From positions 4,881,213 to 4,945,212 of the forward strand of contig NC_135223.1 of NCBI RefSeq assembly GCF_052324685.1: a DNA stretch of 64,000 nucleotides, read 5' to 3'. Numbering within the stretch: position 1 is the stretch's first letter; every line of letters starts with the position of its first letter. The stretch is from Brachyhypopomus gauderio (taxonomy: Eukaryota; Chordata; Actinopteri; Gymnotiformes; Hypopomidae). Made by a program: the position numbers and the translations under genes. Below, one piece after another: positions 11,925-24,184 of the stretch. The notes beneath the pieces are model-generated. The model had not been told where the DNA came from. It made no database searches and saw only the letters and a list, made by a program, of their open reading frames with translations.

Positions 11925-12932
11925 ATGGATACAACATTTACGGACAACTATTATGGGTACAACACGGAACCCTGTACGACGGTCTCGCTCCTGAACCGCT
12001 CCGTCGTGTCCACCACCTTCTTCCTGGTCTTCACCCTGGGACTTCTGGGAAACGGCATGGTCCTGTGGGTCCTGCTCAAGGTGATGCGTGTGCGGAGCAT
12101 GACGGACGTGTGTCTGCTGAACCTGGCCCTGTCCGACCTCCTCACCGTCCTCTCTCTGCCCTTCTGGTTACTTTACAGTCAGGGCTGGCACGCCAGGGCG
12201 GACGGCGTCTGCCAGGCCATGGCAGGTGTTTACCACCTCGGTTTCTACAGCAGCATCCTGTTTGTGACGCTTATGAGCGTGGACCGCTACCTGGCTATCG
12301 TGCACGCCGTGGCCACCCCCGGCGCCCGCACCCTGCGCTATGGCATCGCCACCAGCGTGGGCGTCTGGGTCGTCTCGTCCTGTGCCGCGCTGCCCGAGGT
12401 CATGTTCTCCAGAATGGTGAGCGAGGACAATTCCACGCAGTGCCAAAGGATCTACCCAGCAGGCTCGGTGCTGGTCTGGAGACTGCTGAGGAACTTCGGG
12501 GAGAACACGGTGTGTCTCTTCATCTCGCTGCCCATCATGATCTACTGCTACGTCAGGATCCTGCTGGTCCTGCGGAGGACCAGGAACTCCAAGAAGGGCA
12601 GAGCCATGAGGCTGATCTTCGCCATCGTGGTCATCTTCGTCGTCTTCTGGGTGCCGTACAACGTGGTCGTGTTTCTGGACACGCTGCAACAGCTGGACAT
12701 CGGCGCGACCTGCAACGCCTCCGTGCTGACCAAAGCTGCCATAGAGGTGACCGAGATCATCGCGCTGACCCACTGCTGCGTGAACCCAGTCATCTATGCC
12801 TTCGTTGGAGAGAAGTTTAGAAAAGGCCTGGCTAACAAGTGTGCCAAATATTTACTCTGTGCAAAGATCTTTCATTCAGTACCAATGCATTCAAAGGTCT
12901 CAGACAATGAAACATCTAACACACCTTTGTAA
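11925..12932 (+). CDS. CC-type chemokine receptor 2 (GPCR)
   Basis: Second chemokine receptor of the cluster, same orientation and about 2.7 kb downstream of receptor 1. I start it at ATG 11925, which directly follows a good acceptor (pyrimidine tract then GGCAG ending 11916). The longer open frame upstream would run through that tract. The product is 335 residues. The N-terminus has NYYGYN, one Cys (EPCTT) and a sequon (NRS). TM2 has NLALSDLL, DRYLAIVHA lies at about 120, a sequon (NST) precedes the loop-2 Cys, TM6 has FWVPYN, and NPVIY is at about 287-291. The tail is short. It keeps all core family residues, so it is probably functional. It resembles receptor 3 and receptor 1 as a paralogue. 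The ligand and exact orthologue are not resolved. Confidence 0.9.
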   Translation: MDTTFTDNYYGYNTEPCTTVSLLNRSVVSTTFFLVFTLGLLGNGMVLWVLLKVMRVRSMTDVCLLNLALSDLLTVLSLPFWLLYSQGWHARADGVCQAMAGVYHLGFYSSILFVTLMSVDRYLAIVHAVATPGARTLRYGIATSVGVWVVSSCAALPEVMFSRMVSEDNSTQCQRIYPAGSVLVWRLLRNFGENTVCLFISLPIMIYCYVRILLVLRRTRNSKKGRAMRLIFAIVVIFVVFWVPYNVVVFLDTLQQLDIGATCNASVLTKAAIEVTEIIALTHCCVNPVIYAFVGEKFRKGLANKCAKYLLCAKIFHSVPMHSKVSDNETSNTPL

Positions 12933-13430
12933 TCTGTATTTTAAGCATGTAATATAAGCATATAATTTTTGTTTTTACCAGTTATTGAATGTTCACTTGC
13001 AGGACACAGAGTCTGAGATGATTTTTGTTCCATAATTGTGTATGGAACACCATTATCATATTTTCACTGAGGACGAATGTGAATTTTGACAATAATGAGA
13101 TCTTGCATAGCCTGTCAGAACAATCTCTAGTCTTCAGTCTTCATGTCACTGGTTGTCTGGAAAACCACATATTAGATTAATAGATTAATAGATTTTTCAA
13201 CGTTTTCTAACTGAACATAGATGGCCGGAAAAAGATGGTGTGTAGACTCTGTGATGGACTGATACGGCCTGCTTTGCTTACAGCAGGGCTGGTGATTTGT
13301 GGTTTCAGGGTTTGTGGGCGTTCAAGTGTTTCAGTGCAGGGAGGGAGTGACGTGATAGTGATCGTTTGGAGTGTCTTTCTTCTCCAAGAGTAAGCAATGA
13401 AATACAGCTGTGAGCTGGCTTAAAAGCAGA
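12933..13430. other. 3' flank of receptor 2
   Basis: AT-rich sequence following the stop codon, presumably 3' UTR then spacer. I see no clear AATAAA close to the gene and no other feature. Confidence 0.4.
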
Positions 13431-13436
13431 CAGGAA

Positions 13437-13600
13437 CCTGGGCTGCAGAACCCAGGCTGTAGAACCCAGGCGGCAGAACCCGGGCTGTAGAACCCGGGCT
13501 GTAGAACCCAGGCTCTAGAACCCGGGCTGTAGAACCCAGGCTGTAGAACCCGGGCTGCAGAACCCAGGCTGTAGAACCCAGGCTGTAGAACCCGGGCCGT
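13437..13600. repeat. 14-bp minisatellite
   Basis: About eleven tandem copies of a 14-bp unit of type GTAGAACCCAGGCT, alternating CAGG and CGGG versions. It explains the repetitive open frames on the minus strand. A (GT)n microsatellite follows at about 13743-13796. Confidence 0.95.
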
Positions 13601-13740
13601 ATCAGTGCAGCTGATAGTTGGGATGTCATCTGTAACACAGCAGAGCGGGAGAATTAGTGGATGAGCTGAGATGGAGCAAAACCATAAACACAGGTGACAG
13701 ATGAAGGAATAAATGGCCAGGTGAAGGCAATCAGTAATCA

Positions 13741-13798
<58 letters not shown>

Positions 13799-13799
13799 A

Positions 13800-15470
13800 T
13801 AACAGTCAGCATGTCTCCCATAACATTATAACATCTGACAACCAAACACAGATATAGTCGGTGACAATATAAATAAACCCATAAAGATAGGCATGAATTG
13901 ACCTATCCTCAAAATTCCCTTTGCACGTGCCGTGTTTTTTGGTTGCAGGACGAGGTAGTAGTTTAGGCCTCAAAAGCCACGAAACCACACAAAGTTCAAG
14001 TTTCGCTGCAGTGCATCAAACTGCATGTGCAGGATTTCCTGCCTGTGGCACTTTGTTCTGAAGAACCTTACAGTAAGACTGCAAACGCAAAGAAGCATTT
14101 GGAGGATGATTCTTGGAGGAAGTATAAAAGAAATGTACAATACTGCATATTTAACAGGAACGCTGTTCTGTTGTTGTAAATGTGAAAGAAATAAAGTTTT
14201 GTTTCATACATATCTGCAAGTATTATTTAGGTTGTGACTTCTTTTTGCAGAAACGGCAAATCAATGGCCACCGGGTCATGGCACCAATTTAAGTACTCTG
14301 AGAGAAAACTTCTATACTACACAGCCGTGACTACTGTTTACATGGGCATCCATGTCACAGATGTCAGTGTAAGAAAATGAATGGAGCTCTTATCTCTGTC
14401 AAAAATACAGACTTCCTCTTTGAGGTAATTAGAGATTTGATCAACGTTACTGTGAGGATCAGAGACCACATTATGAGACAATAACTCCCACAATGTGTGT
14501 CAGCAGGATGTCGCAGTCAAGACTTTCGTCAGAGTCTGTCATGTGTAGCTTTGCCCAGGCTTTTATTGAGCTCACATGACACAGATACATGAGCTTAAAA
14601 ACAGCACCAGATCACCTAATCGTCAAGGACCCAGATTAGCAGGTTCTGTGTTTTAACTTGCGAGGCCTCCAGGACCGAGGCCTCCATGCGCTGCTGCACA
14701 CACCAGGGCAGATCCGGCGTGGTAGCTCACTTCCTGTCTGAGTGCGTCGCCTTCAACACCAACACTGATCTAGCATCAGGAAGAATTAAAATGCGTTCCA
14801 TAAGAGGTTATACATATATGTTCCATAAAGAACATCAAATCATGACTCATCTGACCACAGAACAGAGTCTTCCATTTTGCCACAGTCCATTTTAAATGAC
14901 CCCTGGCCCAGTGCAAACATCTGAGCTTGTGGAGCTTGCTTAGAAATGGCTTCCTCTTTGCACTGTAGAGTTTCAGCTGGCATACATGCGTAGAAACACT
15001 CTGTATGCGACATGGTCGGCAATACTTCGTAAGAGAGGAAGTGTAGGCTTAGGATTTTAAACAAGGGAGGGGAGATGGTAATGAGGAACAGGTGTGGAGT
15101 TTTCCAGCAATCACACCACCAAACATCTCCCAGCTAGCTCAGCTACAAAGAGCTCAAGAAGAAGATGAGACGTCAGGTCTCGTCCACCATAGATGTAGGC
15201 TGGGGGAAAATGGTCTATTCCTGCAGTGGCTCTTTTGAGTTCAGGGGATGGTGTTTACACACACTGGATGAAGGATGCAAACTAACCTTTACAGGTGAAC
15301 ATAATGTGACCTTTTCTAAATGTCTCAATGCACAACTGTTCAATGTTTCAGTACTTTTTGCACAATGTGCTGTTCTCTAACAAGGAGAGTTTGATTCATG
15401 AATCGCCCAATACATTTCCTGGTTCAGTTAGAATAGGTATTTAAACAATCCTTCTCATCATGCTGTCCAC
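13800..15470. other. Spacer without supported gene
   Basis: I see no gene. The stretch 14820-14920 resembles fish interspersed repeats in style, but I could not define ends. Open frames are below 80 codons. Confidence 0.35.
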
Positions 15471-15479
15471 ATTTTGACA

Positions 15480-16420
15480 TCATGACAACAAAACAATACC
15501 TAACAACAGATCAACTGTACCTCGCCATTATGAGCCTTCAAACAAGACGTTCTCAGACGAAGGGGCCACTGAGCTTAGAGAGTCACAGAGTATCATCAGC
15601 AGGTTGATAGAGATACACGGGGACTCAAAGAAAGGCGTAGAAGTGGACGTCCTTTGGCCACGTCCCACACCGATGACCGCTTCATTGTTAACAGTGCTCT
15701 ATGGAACACACAACACCAGGCACATTTAAGTGAGGTGAGAGGCAGCCAAATGTCACATCAGACCATTTGAAACCATTTACATTAAAGGTGTCGTCATCTT
15801 ACATGGGCCAGAGAGCATTTTACGCTGGACGAGGGACCAATGGGCATCAGTGCTGCTCACTGATGAAAGTCGATTCAGAAATTATGGCCACCGGTGATGT
15901 TGGAGACGTCAAGCAGACGCGCTCACGCTCTGCATCAGACACTGCTGTCACCAGACAAGCCTGTGGTGGTGGTGGTGGTGGTGGTACAGTGTGGGCAGGT
16001 GTGTCTAGTCAATACAGAACTGCCCCACACTTTGTGACAAGTCTACATTATCTGAATAACATCATTAATCTAGTCATTGTGCCTCTGCATGAACAATACG
16101 AGTTTAATTTCATCTTAATGGATGACAGTCCTCCAGCTCATCGAGGTCGCATCATTAATGGCTGATGGAGAGTTCCTCAGATGGATGAAGTTCCTCAGAT
16201 GGATTGGCCTGCACCTTCTGCAGACCTGAATCCTACAGAAGACCTGTAGGATCTGCGGAGAAAAGACTCGTGTAGAGACTCGTAACCACCCTTCAAGTTG
16301 AGTGGGAGCCTCAGCATTCAATAACTCGACTTGTGAACAGCACAAGACGTTGTCCAGCTGTCATCGATGGTCAAGGGCACATGAGCAGTTATTGAGACAT
16401 TGACATTTTTTGTTGGGGTA
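15480..16420 (+). mobile_element. Tc1/mariner-type transposon relic
   Basis: Degenerate transposase in plus orientation. Recognisable pieces in order are: a helix-turn-helix-like RRSQTKGPLS-like start near 15550; a segment reading LLTDESRF near 15855, where the D matches the first or second catalytic Asp region; ILMDDSPPAHRGR near 16120 (second Asp, usually followed by AP.HRA); and then the region that in intact Tc1 proteins reads WPA.SPDLNPIE, here broken by stop codons near 16162 and 16240. The remaining open frame (15767-16165) is only a fragment and is not a working gene. I could not define terminal inverted repeats. Confidence 0.75.
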
Positions 16421-16990
16421 CACCCACCACCATATTGGTGGGTTTTGTTTCGATAAATAGTTTGAGATGAGGAAATAATCGATGCATGCTTTTACTTAAA
16501 TGCCCTACTTTCATGATAATAATACCACTGAAGCGTGGACGTTTTGTGTTTTCCATAAACCATCCCTAATGTTTACTGAGTAGTGTATGTCTGACAGGCG
16601 AAAGACAAGAGGAGTTAATGATAACATGCAGAATTAAATAATAGTGACCATCGGGGAGTCACCAAGTCTATGACCTGATTGGTTCCTTGGCCAGTGGCCA
16701 GGCAGGTCAAAGATAAGGTGTGCCAATGTGAATTGAACATCAGACAGACCTTGAAGCACTGCTGATCACACCTTGACAATGCCATGGCTTTCAAATGTTT
16801 ACACTTTAGCTATCTGAGCATTCAATTCGATATGGTTTTCTCTCATGTATTTCTGCCATTGAAACTGTCATCCTTAGCTGCCCACACACTCTAATGTCTA
16901 TTTTATTTCTCTGTGGTTTTCTGTTTCCCACTCACACCATTAAAAATGTTCCAAAATTGGGTTACAATGGGTTCTCTCTCTGTTGTATGA
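16420..16990. other. Spacer between Tc1 relic and minisatellite
   Basis: AT-rich non-coding sequence; no feature recognised. Confidence 0.4.
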
Positions 16991-16994
16991 GCTC

Positions 16995-18560
16995 CTCCAG
17001 TTCTGTCTGTGTCATTCTGTTCTCCAGTTCTGTCTGTGTCATTCTGTTCTCTACTTCTGTCTGTGTCATTCTGTTCTCTACTTCTGTCTGTGTCATTCTG
17101 TTCTCTACTTCTGTCTGTGTCATTCTGTTCTCTACTTCTGTCTGTGTCATTCTGTTCTCCAGTTCTGTCTGTGTCATTCTGCTCTCCAGTTCTGTCTGTG
17201 TCATTCTGCTCTCCAGTTCTGTCTGTCATTCTGCTCTCCAGTTCTGTCTGTGTCATTCTGTTCTCTAGTTCTGTCTGTCATTCTGCTCTCCAGTTCTGTC
17301 TGTGTCATTCTGTTCTCTAGTTCTGTCTGTGTCATTCTGTTCTCCAGTTCTGTCTGTGTCATTCTGTTCTCTAGTTCTGTCTGTGTCATTCTGTTCTCCA
17401 GTTCTGTCTGTGTCATTTTGTTCTCCAGTTCTGTCTGTGCCATTCTGTTCTCCAGTTCTGTCTGTGTCATTCTCTTCTCCAGTTCTGTCTGTGTCATTCT
17501 CTTCTCCAGTTCTGTCTGTGTCATTCTGCTCTCCAGTTCTGTCTGTCATTCTCTTCTCCAGTTCTGTCTGTGTCATTCTGTTCTCCAGTTCTGTCTGTCA
17601 TTCTGTTCTCCAGTTCTGTCTGTCATTCTGCTCTCCAGTTCTGTCTGTCATTCTGTTCTCTAGTTCTGTCTGTGTCATTTTGTTCTCCAGTTCTGTCTGT
17701 GCCATTCTGTTCTCTAGTTCTGTCTGTGTCATTCTGTTCTCTAGTTCTGTCTGTGTCATTCTCTTCTCCAGTTCTGTCTGTGTCATTCTGCTCTCCAGTT
17801 CTGTCTGTCATTCTGCTCTCCAGTTCTGTCTGTGTCATTCTGCTCTCCAGTTCTGTCTGTCATTCTGCTCTCCAGTTCTGTCTGTGTCATTCTGTTCTCC
17901 AGTTCTGTCTGTGCCATTCTGTTCTCTAGTTCTGTCTGTGTCATTCTGTTCTCCAGTTCTGTCTGTCATTCTGCTCTCCAGTTCTGTCTGTCATTCTGTT
18001 CTCTAGTTCTGTCTGTCATTCTGCTCTCCAGTTCTGTCTGTCATTCTGTTCTCTAGTTCTGTCTGTGTCATTCTGTTCTCTAGTTCTGTCTGTGTCATTC
18101 TGTTCTCCAGTTCTGTCTGTGTCATTCTGTTCTCTAGTTCAGTCTGTGTCATTCTGTTCTCCAGTTCTGTCTGTCATTCTGTTCTCCAGTTCTGTCTGTG
18201 TCATTCTGTTCTCTAGTTCTGTCTGTGTCATTCTGTTCTCTAGTTCTGTCTGTGTCATTCTGTTCTCCAGTTCTGTCTGTGTCATTCTGTTCTCTAGTTC
18301 AGTTCTGTGTCATTCTGTTCTCCAGTTTAGCATGTCATTCTGTTCTCCAGTTCTGTCTGTGTCATTCTGTTCTCCAGTTTAGCATGTCATTCTGTTCTCC
18401 AGTTCTGTCTGTGTCATTCTGTTCTCTAGTTCTGTCTGTGTCATTCTGTTCTCCAGTTCTGTCTGTGTCGTTCTGTTCTCCAGTTCAGCCTGTGTCATTA
18501 TGTTCTCCAGTTCTGTCTGTGTTGTTCTGTTCTCCAGTTCTGTCTCCTGTTCTGTCTGTG
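16995..18560. repeat. 27/25-bp minisatellite with splice-acceptor-like units
   Basis: About 58 tandem copies of a 27-bp unit (TTCTGTCTGTGTCATT then CTGTTCTCCAG), with a 25-bp variant lacking one GT. Many copies have CTAG instead of CCAG. Because 27 is divisible by three, all frames stay open for long distances and give Cys/Ser/Leu-rich or Thr/Glu-rich phantom proteins. Each plus-strand unit is a pyrimidine-rich tract ending in CAG or TAG, i.e. like a 3' splice site. No gene is seen to span it. Confidence 0.95.
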
Positions 18561-18899
18561 TTCATCATTAGGAGAACTTGGTTTCTACTTGGTTCCTAGT
18601 CATTCTGCTCTTTTAGCTTTTGCCTTTTTTGCCGTATTGCTTTTTTTGGTCTTGTTGTGCTGTCCAGGGTCCACCAGAGGAACCAAAGGCTTCCCTTTTT
18701 GAGTCTTGGTTCCCCTCAAGGTTTCGATCTCATACTCTTAGATTCAAAAGGTTAGAAGCCTCTGAAATGCTTTCTGACATTTGTACACATTTAATTATGG
18801 AGCACTACCAAAACACACCGATACTGCATCTGCCATTTTTACTGCTGACTAATGTGTTTTACAAGGTCTTGCTCATCTACACCTCAGCAGTATGATAGC

Positions 18900-19110
18900 G
18901 AGGCTCGGACCCTTAATGGCCTTCAAATCAGTGGATAAAACCTGAAAAACTGTAAAGCTCTGAGGCTCCTTCTTGCTGCCATGGCCCCAAATTTTGGAGG
19001 TCTCTTCCAGACAACCTGAGGGCCCTTGATGATTTAAATACTTTCAAGAAGAAAGTTATTATGCATTTTGTGAGGCTTTTAATGAAACTGCTTACCTTGA
19101 CTGTACTTTA
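18900..19110 (+). mobile_element. LINE 3'-end relic
   Basis: A plus-strand frame around 18990-19070 reads FWRSLPDNLRALDDL then FKKKVI, the W.SLP..LR...L..FKK signature found at the C-terminus of reverse transcriptases of many fish non-LTR elements. The rest of the element is not visible. The preceding stretch 18660-18740 (CCTCAAGGTTTC style) is also common in fish repeats. Confidence 0.55.
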
Positions 19111-19339
19111 CCTTGCCTGTTAGTAAAATATAGTTTTGTACTTTAACTATGAACTTTGTTTTACTTGACACAGTTACACTTTCATTTCTTTGAAGGCCAG
19201 ATGTTGATGTATTTTAATTTAATTAATTAAATTTAAACTTTTTCAAATTACTTTTTTAATGTATCTTTTTATTATATGTTCAGCGTATACTTTATATTAA
19301 CTTTACTTGTCTATTTAAATGTATTTCAATAAACTGCTT

Positions 19340-19939
19340 TTGTAACATTCTTTTTTAGTTTGTGCAAATACTGTGATGTGATAGCTTTCAGTATTCCATA
19401 AACTTTATTTTCATTCTGTGCATTTATTAAAGCACTCTGTAAATTGTGTTTAAGAAAACAGTTTATTATTATGATGATGATGATGAAGATGATGAAGATG
19501 ATGAATGATGATGATGATGAGAAACAGGAGTAACCAGTCATCACAGCATATTTTTGGCACTGTCTAAAAGCTACATTCTTCCATACAAGTATTTTATTTC
19601 CTATGCTTATCAATGTTTTAATGTTGTAGGACTGGTGTGTCTACATAAGAACAATAAACAGGCAGTGAACAATCAGAAGAAAAACCATGGCAACTAAAAC
19701 AAAGGCGGAGCTAAAGGGAAAAGGAAGCTAGACTGACAGCTAAGCACGGAGCCAGACGTGACAGTATGTGTTATATTAAGCGGATGTACAAGATATTGAA
19801 TGAATATGGAAATATGTATAAATGCGGAAGTAATATGTTATGAATTGTAATATCTATGTGCTAATATGCTAATTATTCCCCCCACCCCAAATTATGACTT
19901 TGTTTCCATTTTTAAACCCAGAGCACACGCTTTTCAAAT

Positions 19940-20023
<84 letters not shown>

Positions 20024-21280
20024 CCAACTGGTCAGTCCTGGCTCCATTACATATGTACTTACAGACGAGCTATGTTGCAATGGGGTTTGGTTTGAAGAAC
20101 AACCTCAACATACCCAGCAGAATCTTTGTAAAAGACCACATAAAACGTTGTTCAAGAGCCCAGCGGATTTCTGAGTCACTTCCTCAACTATGATGAATTC
20201 CTTTCACCAAATTCAGAGTACTCGAGGAACACACACTTATGCAAATACACACGTGTGTGTGAACACATAGGCTTGCATGCATGTACAAACACATGTGCGT
20301 GTGTGTACACGTACATGAATGCACGTGCACAAACAGTTAGTAACACAGCAGTAACACAGCTGACACACATATGTGCACATGCCCACACATACAACACAGA
20401 TACTGGTCTATATGGGAGGATGGCTAGAAATAACCCAAAAAACCCCATCCGAGCACATCTGGGGTTGGCCCAACAGCAGCGGACTGACTCACCTGAAATA
20501 CAGGGACATGGTTTTGTGGTCAGATAACACATAATGGTAAAAACATTTATTCTTGAACTTTGTAAACACATGCTAGCAAAAAATGTATTCATTGGGATTG
20601 GCTGTGACCCCATCCAGGATCTGTTCCTGCATTACACCCTTTGTCCAAGTAAAGCAAAAACAGGTTTTGAAAACAGGTTTTGACTTTGAAATTTTATTTA
20701 AAGAACACGCTGATTTACAGTAAATATACTGTTTGGAACAGTATGTAGTATAGTAGTCACAGTCTATAAGTAGAAGTCACAGACTAATTATGATGATACT
20801 ATTATACTAAGATCATAGTATAAGACAACAATTAAAGTGTTAAATACTTTAAAGACACTGATTTATAATTTATCATTATTATTTGAGAATAATAAACATT
20901 TGTATGAAAACTAAAATATATATGAATATCCTGTTTGCACAACATTTTAATATCAATATTTTCTAACCATAATGTGGCAGCTGTTGTATTATACAGTAAG
21001 ACACAGACATGTTCAACAAGGCTATAGACAATCTTTAATTCACAAATGTGAACCGAGAATATCCAGAGATTAACCAGGAAGTGAGCAAAGGTACAGAAAC
21101 CTAATCCAATATCAGAATGGGGAACAATCCAGGTTGAATACTAAATGTCAAATAGTAAATAAAGGCAACAGTACAAACATGCATATAATCCCAATAGATA
21201 AAACAAATCGAAAAATCAGGAGACAATTGCAGGAAACTGATTGGTATGCTTACTACAAGAGTTGAGCAATTCTACGCAAA
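19340..21280. other. Spacer with ATG-repeat and CA microsatellite
   Basis: No gene seen. A GAT/ATG trinucleotide tract lies at about 19470-19520 and a pure (CA)n at about 19941-20021. The segment 19640-19770 ends in GACGTGACA and may be an old LTR piece, but I could not fix its ends. Confidence 0.4.
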
Positions 21281-21285
21281 TAACT

Positions 21286-21432
21286 CAGATGGTGTTATGT
21301 GTCATGTGGCACAGCTCTGAACACTCCAACTCCCAGAATGCACAGCACAAACTGACTCGATCGTCTCTATTGAGCACACCTGCACCTCATTCCACATTCA
21401 GAGCTGTGCCGTATGACACATAACACCATCTG
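21286..21432. repeat. Inverted repeat with 36-bp arms
   Basis: Positions 21286-21321 and 21397-21432 are inverted copies (CAGATGGTGTTATGTGTCAT then GGCACAGCTCTGAA) with about two mismatches and a 75-bp loop. It could be a small non-autonomous transposon. No target duplication is evident. Confidence 0.85.
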
Positions 21433-21496
21433 ATGCCAAACTATTTTTTTCTGATACTAAAAACTACCTTCTAAATTCTAAATTCTAATTAGTTCT

Positions 21497-22411
21497 TGTT
21501 ACGTGTACTGTGGTTTTTGGGGAGGTTGTTCTTTTTTTTGTCTGGTTAATTTTCAACAGGTGGATTGCCTCATCAGGAGTGGAGTCTGTCGGCCAATCAG
21601 AGACCGCGATTTGAATGAGGGGGCGGTTCTTCGGCTTCATAATCTGCCTGCTGTGTTTGCTGGAAGTCGCTGGGAGGCGACACGAGCTTTACTGCCTTTA
21701 TGGTTGTGTATGTATGTGTGTGTGTGTATGTATGTGTGTGTTTGCTGGAAGTCGCTGGGAGGCGACACGAGCTTTACTGCCTTTATGGTTGTTGTGATAA
21801 TCTTTATCATAATGTTATGAACTGAGTTGTATAGCAAACACCACCATGGATTGAGGGCATAACAGCATGTGCGCACTCATATCTGCACTCACGCAGTCCT
21901 GCATTTGTTTTCGAGGACAAGATGTAATAAAAGAAGAACGCAGAAACCAGTTGGATGCGTTAAAAGAACTCTTTACTGCCGAGTGGTAATGAGGAAAAGA
22001 GCCTTTACGCAGCAAACACTGAACACACTGAACAGACACGTACATACAACCACACACGATTAACCATAAATCAACCAACCAAGGAAAGGAGCAGTAGACG
22101 GCACCAAAGAAAAGAAACAAACAAAAACACACTACACTACGGTAACAAAGCAAAACTTACCCCTTACAGAAAAGAAAACATACCTACTGCTCTAACTAAT
22201 CTCAAACAAAAATACACAAACGGTGCCCGCCTCTATACTGGTGTTTCTAACAAATGCAGGACTGCGTGAGTGCATATATGAGTGCGCACCTGCTGTTATG
22301 CCCTCAATCCATGGTGGTGTTTGCTATACAACTCAGTTCATAACATTATGATAAATATTATCACAACAACCATAAAGGCAGTAAAGCTCGTGTCGCCTCC
22401 CAGCAACTTCC

Positions 22412-22456
<45 letters not shown>

Positions 22457-22653
22457 CCATAAAGGCAGTAAAGCTCGTGTCGCCTTCCAGCAAACACAGC
22501 AGGCAGATTATGAAGCCGAAGAACCGCCCCCTCATCCAAATCGCGGTCTCTGATTGGCCGACAGACTCCACTCCTGATGAGGCAATCCACCTGTTGAAAA
22601 TTAACCAGACAAAAAAAAGAACAACCTCCCCAAAAACCACAGTACACGTAACA
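21497..22653 (-). repeat. Left (3') LTR of the gypsy element, converted into a foldback
   Basis: In element orientation this is the LTR after RNase H. It starts TGTTACGTGTACTG at 22653, as an LTR should. Its centre (about 21911-22243) is nearly identical to the right LTR (28229-28547), with about three differences in 318 bases. However, the part beyond the centre (21497-21910) is not the LTR end seen at the right copy: it is an inverted copy of the LTR start (22244-22653). The result is about 410-bp arms around the LTR core. Both arms contain a duplicated segment (GGAGGCGACACGAGC) and CA/TG tracts of different length. Confidence 0.75.
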
Positions 22654-22723
22654 CGCTCACCCCGAAGAGCAAACATATAAACATGTTTGTGACAACTTCA
22701 AACAATACACAAAATGCAACACA

Positions 22724-24181
22724 TCATGCACGTGAGAGCGCATCAGCAACGACGTTCTCTGTCCCTTTTTTATATCGGATTTCCAAGTTAAAATCCTGGA
22801 CTATAAGAGCCCATCTCATTAGCCGTTGGTTTTGATTGAACATTCTAGACAGGAACACTAATGGATTATGATCCGTGTAAACAACCACAGGTTGTGAACA
22901 CGAACCAAGATAAACCTCAAAATGTTGTATAGACAACAACAAAGCCAAAGTCTCCTTCTCGATTGTCGAGTAGTTAAGTTGATGCTTGTTAAACTTACGG
23001 GAGAAGTAACACACCGGATGATCTATGCCACATGAGTCTTCCTGGAGTAACACAGCACCAGCTCCCACAGCACTAGCATCCACTTCCAGTTTAAAGGATT
23101 TCGTAAAATCTGGAGCTGCTAGAACGGGAGTGCTGCAAAGAAGAGCCTTAACATCGTCAAATGCATGTTGACATTCCAAACTCCAAGCGAATGATCTGGA
23201 CGGACTAAGCAAAGAAGTAAGAGGACTTACCACTGTAGAGAAATTCCTGCAAAACCATCTGTAATAACCTGCCATACCTAAAAATCTTCTCAACTCACGG
23301 CGCGTAGAAGGCACCGGAAAATTAAGAATGGCTGAGATTTGGGCATCCACAGGTCGAACCTGTCCACAACCAACTGTTTTTCCCAAATAACTCAAGGTAG
23401 CCTGAGCGAACTCGCACTTCGCCAGGTTCAGAGTTAAAGATGCTTGTTGTAAACGCTCAAAAACAGTCTCCAATGTTTGCATATGAGTAGTCCAATCAGA
23501 TGTATAAATGACAAGATCGTCCAAGTAAGCAGAACAATTCGGCACACCCGACAACACGATATTCACAAGGCGTTGAAACGTAGCAGGTGCATTCTTGAGT
23601 CCAAACGCCATCACAGTGTATTGCATAAACGCATCGGGGGTTACAAACGCCGATATTTCTGAAGCACGTGAAGTCAAAGGCACTTGCCAATAACCTTTTA
23701 GCAAGTCAAGTTTGCTTACGAACCGAGCTGACCCCACATTATCTATACAATCATCCATCCGCGGCAATGGATATGAATCAGAAACTGCAACCGAATTCAC
23801 GCGTCTATAGTCAGTACACAATCGAAATGATCCGTCCGGTTTAGGGACTAATAGGCAAGGTGAGCTCCAAGGACTGCAACTAGGTTTTGCCAAACCGTTT
23901 TCACACAAATGTGATACTTCCTCTCTCATGACTTGTCTTTTTGCTGCATTGAGTCGGTAAGCGTGCTGTTTTATCGGAGATGATGTAGTGACCTCGATGT
24001 CATGTTCCAACACAGTTGTCTGTGAGGGTATGTCATGAAAAATAGCAAGATACCGGTGTATTAAAGACTCAAGATCGCAGCTTTGTTGACTTGTCAGATG
24101 TCCCAAAAGACCAGAAAGATCTTGTAACATCTCAGAGTTCGATAACCGACACGAACCTTGTGGAACAGAGCACAACCTCAA
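22724..24181 (-). pseudogene. Reverse transcriptase-RNase H of Gmr1-like element
   Basis: An intact 485-codon stretch. RT motifs in order are: LVPKPDGSFRLCTDYR; SKLDLLKGYWQVPL (first catalytic Asp); FGLKNAPATFQRL; YLDDLVIYT (catalytic DD box); and FLGMAGYYRWF at the thumb. RNase H follows with LEVDASAVGAGAVL, EKETLALL, VVYTDHNPL and the terminal ADALSR, after which the frame stops and the LTR follows. This ending is normal for an RNase H-terminated pol and leaves no room for a downstream integrase. It is classed as a pseudogene because upstream pol is broken, though this segment itself looks complete. Confidence 0.9.
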
Positions 24182-24184
24182 ACC

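Noticed and set aside
12168..12773. 201-codon antisense open frame over receptor 2
   Set aside because: Mirror of a GC-rich receptor exon, no recognisable protein features.
11816..12820. 334-codon plus-strand frame overlapping receptor 2
   Set aside because: It is out of frame with the seven-helix protein and shows no domain; the 335-residue receptor in the other frame explains the sequence.
16894..18599. Several Cys/Ser-rich and Thr/Glu-rich open frames
   Set aside because: They come from a minisatellite whose unit is divisible by three; all frames on both strands are open, so they are not proteins.
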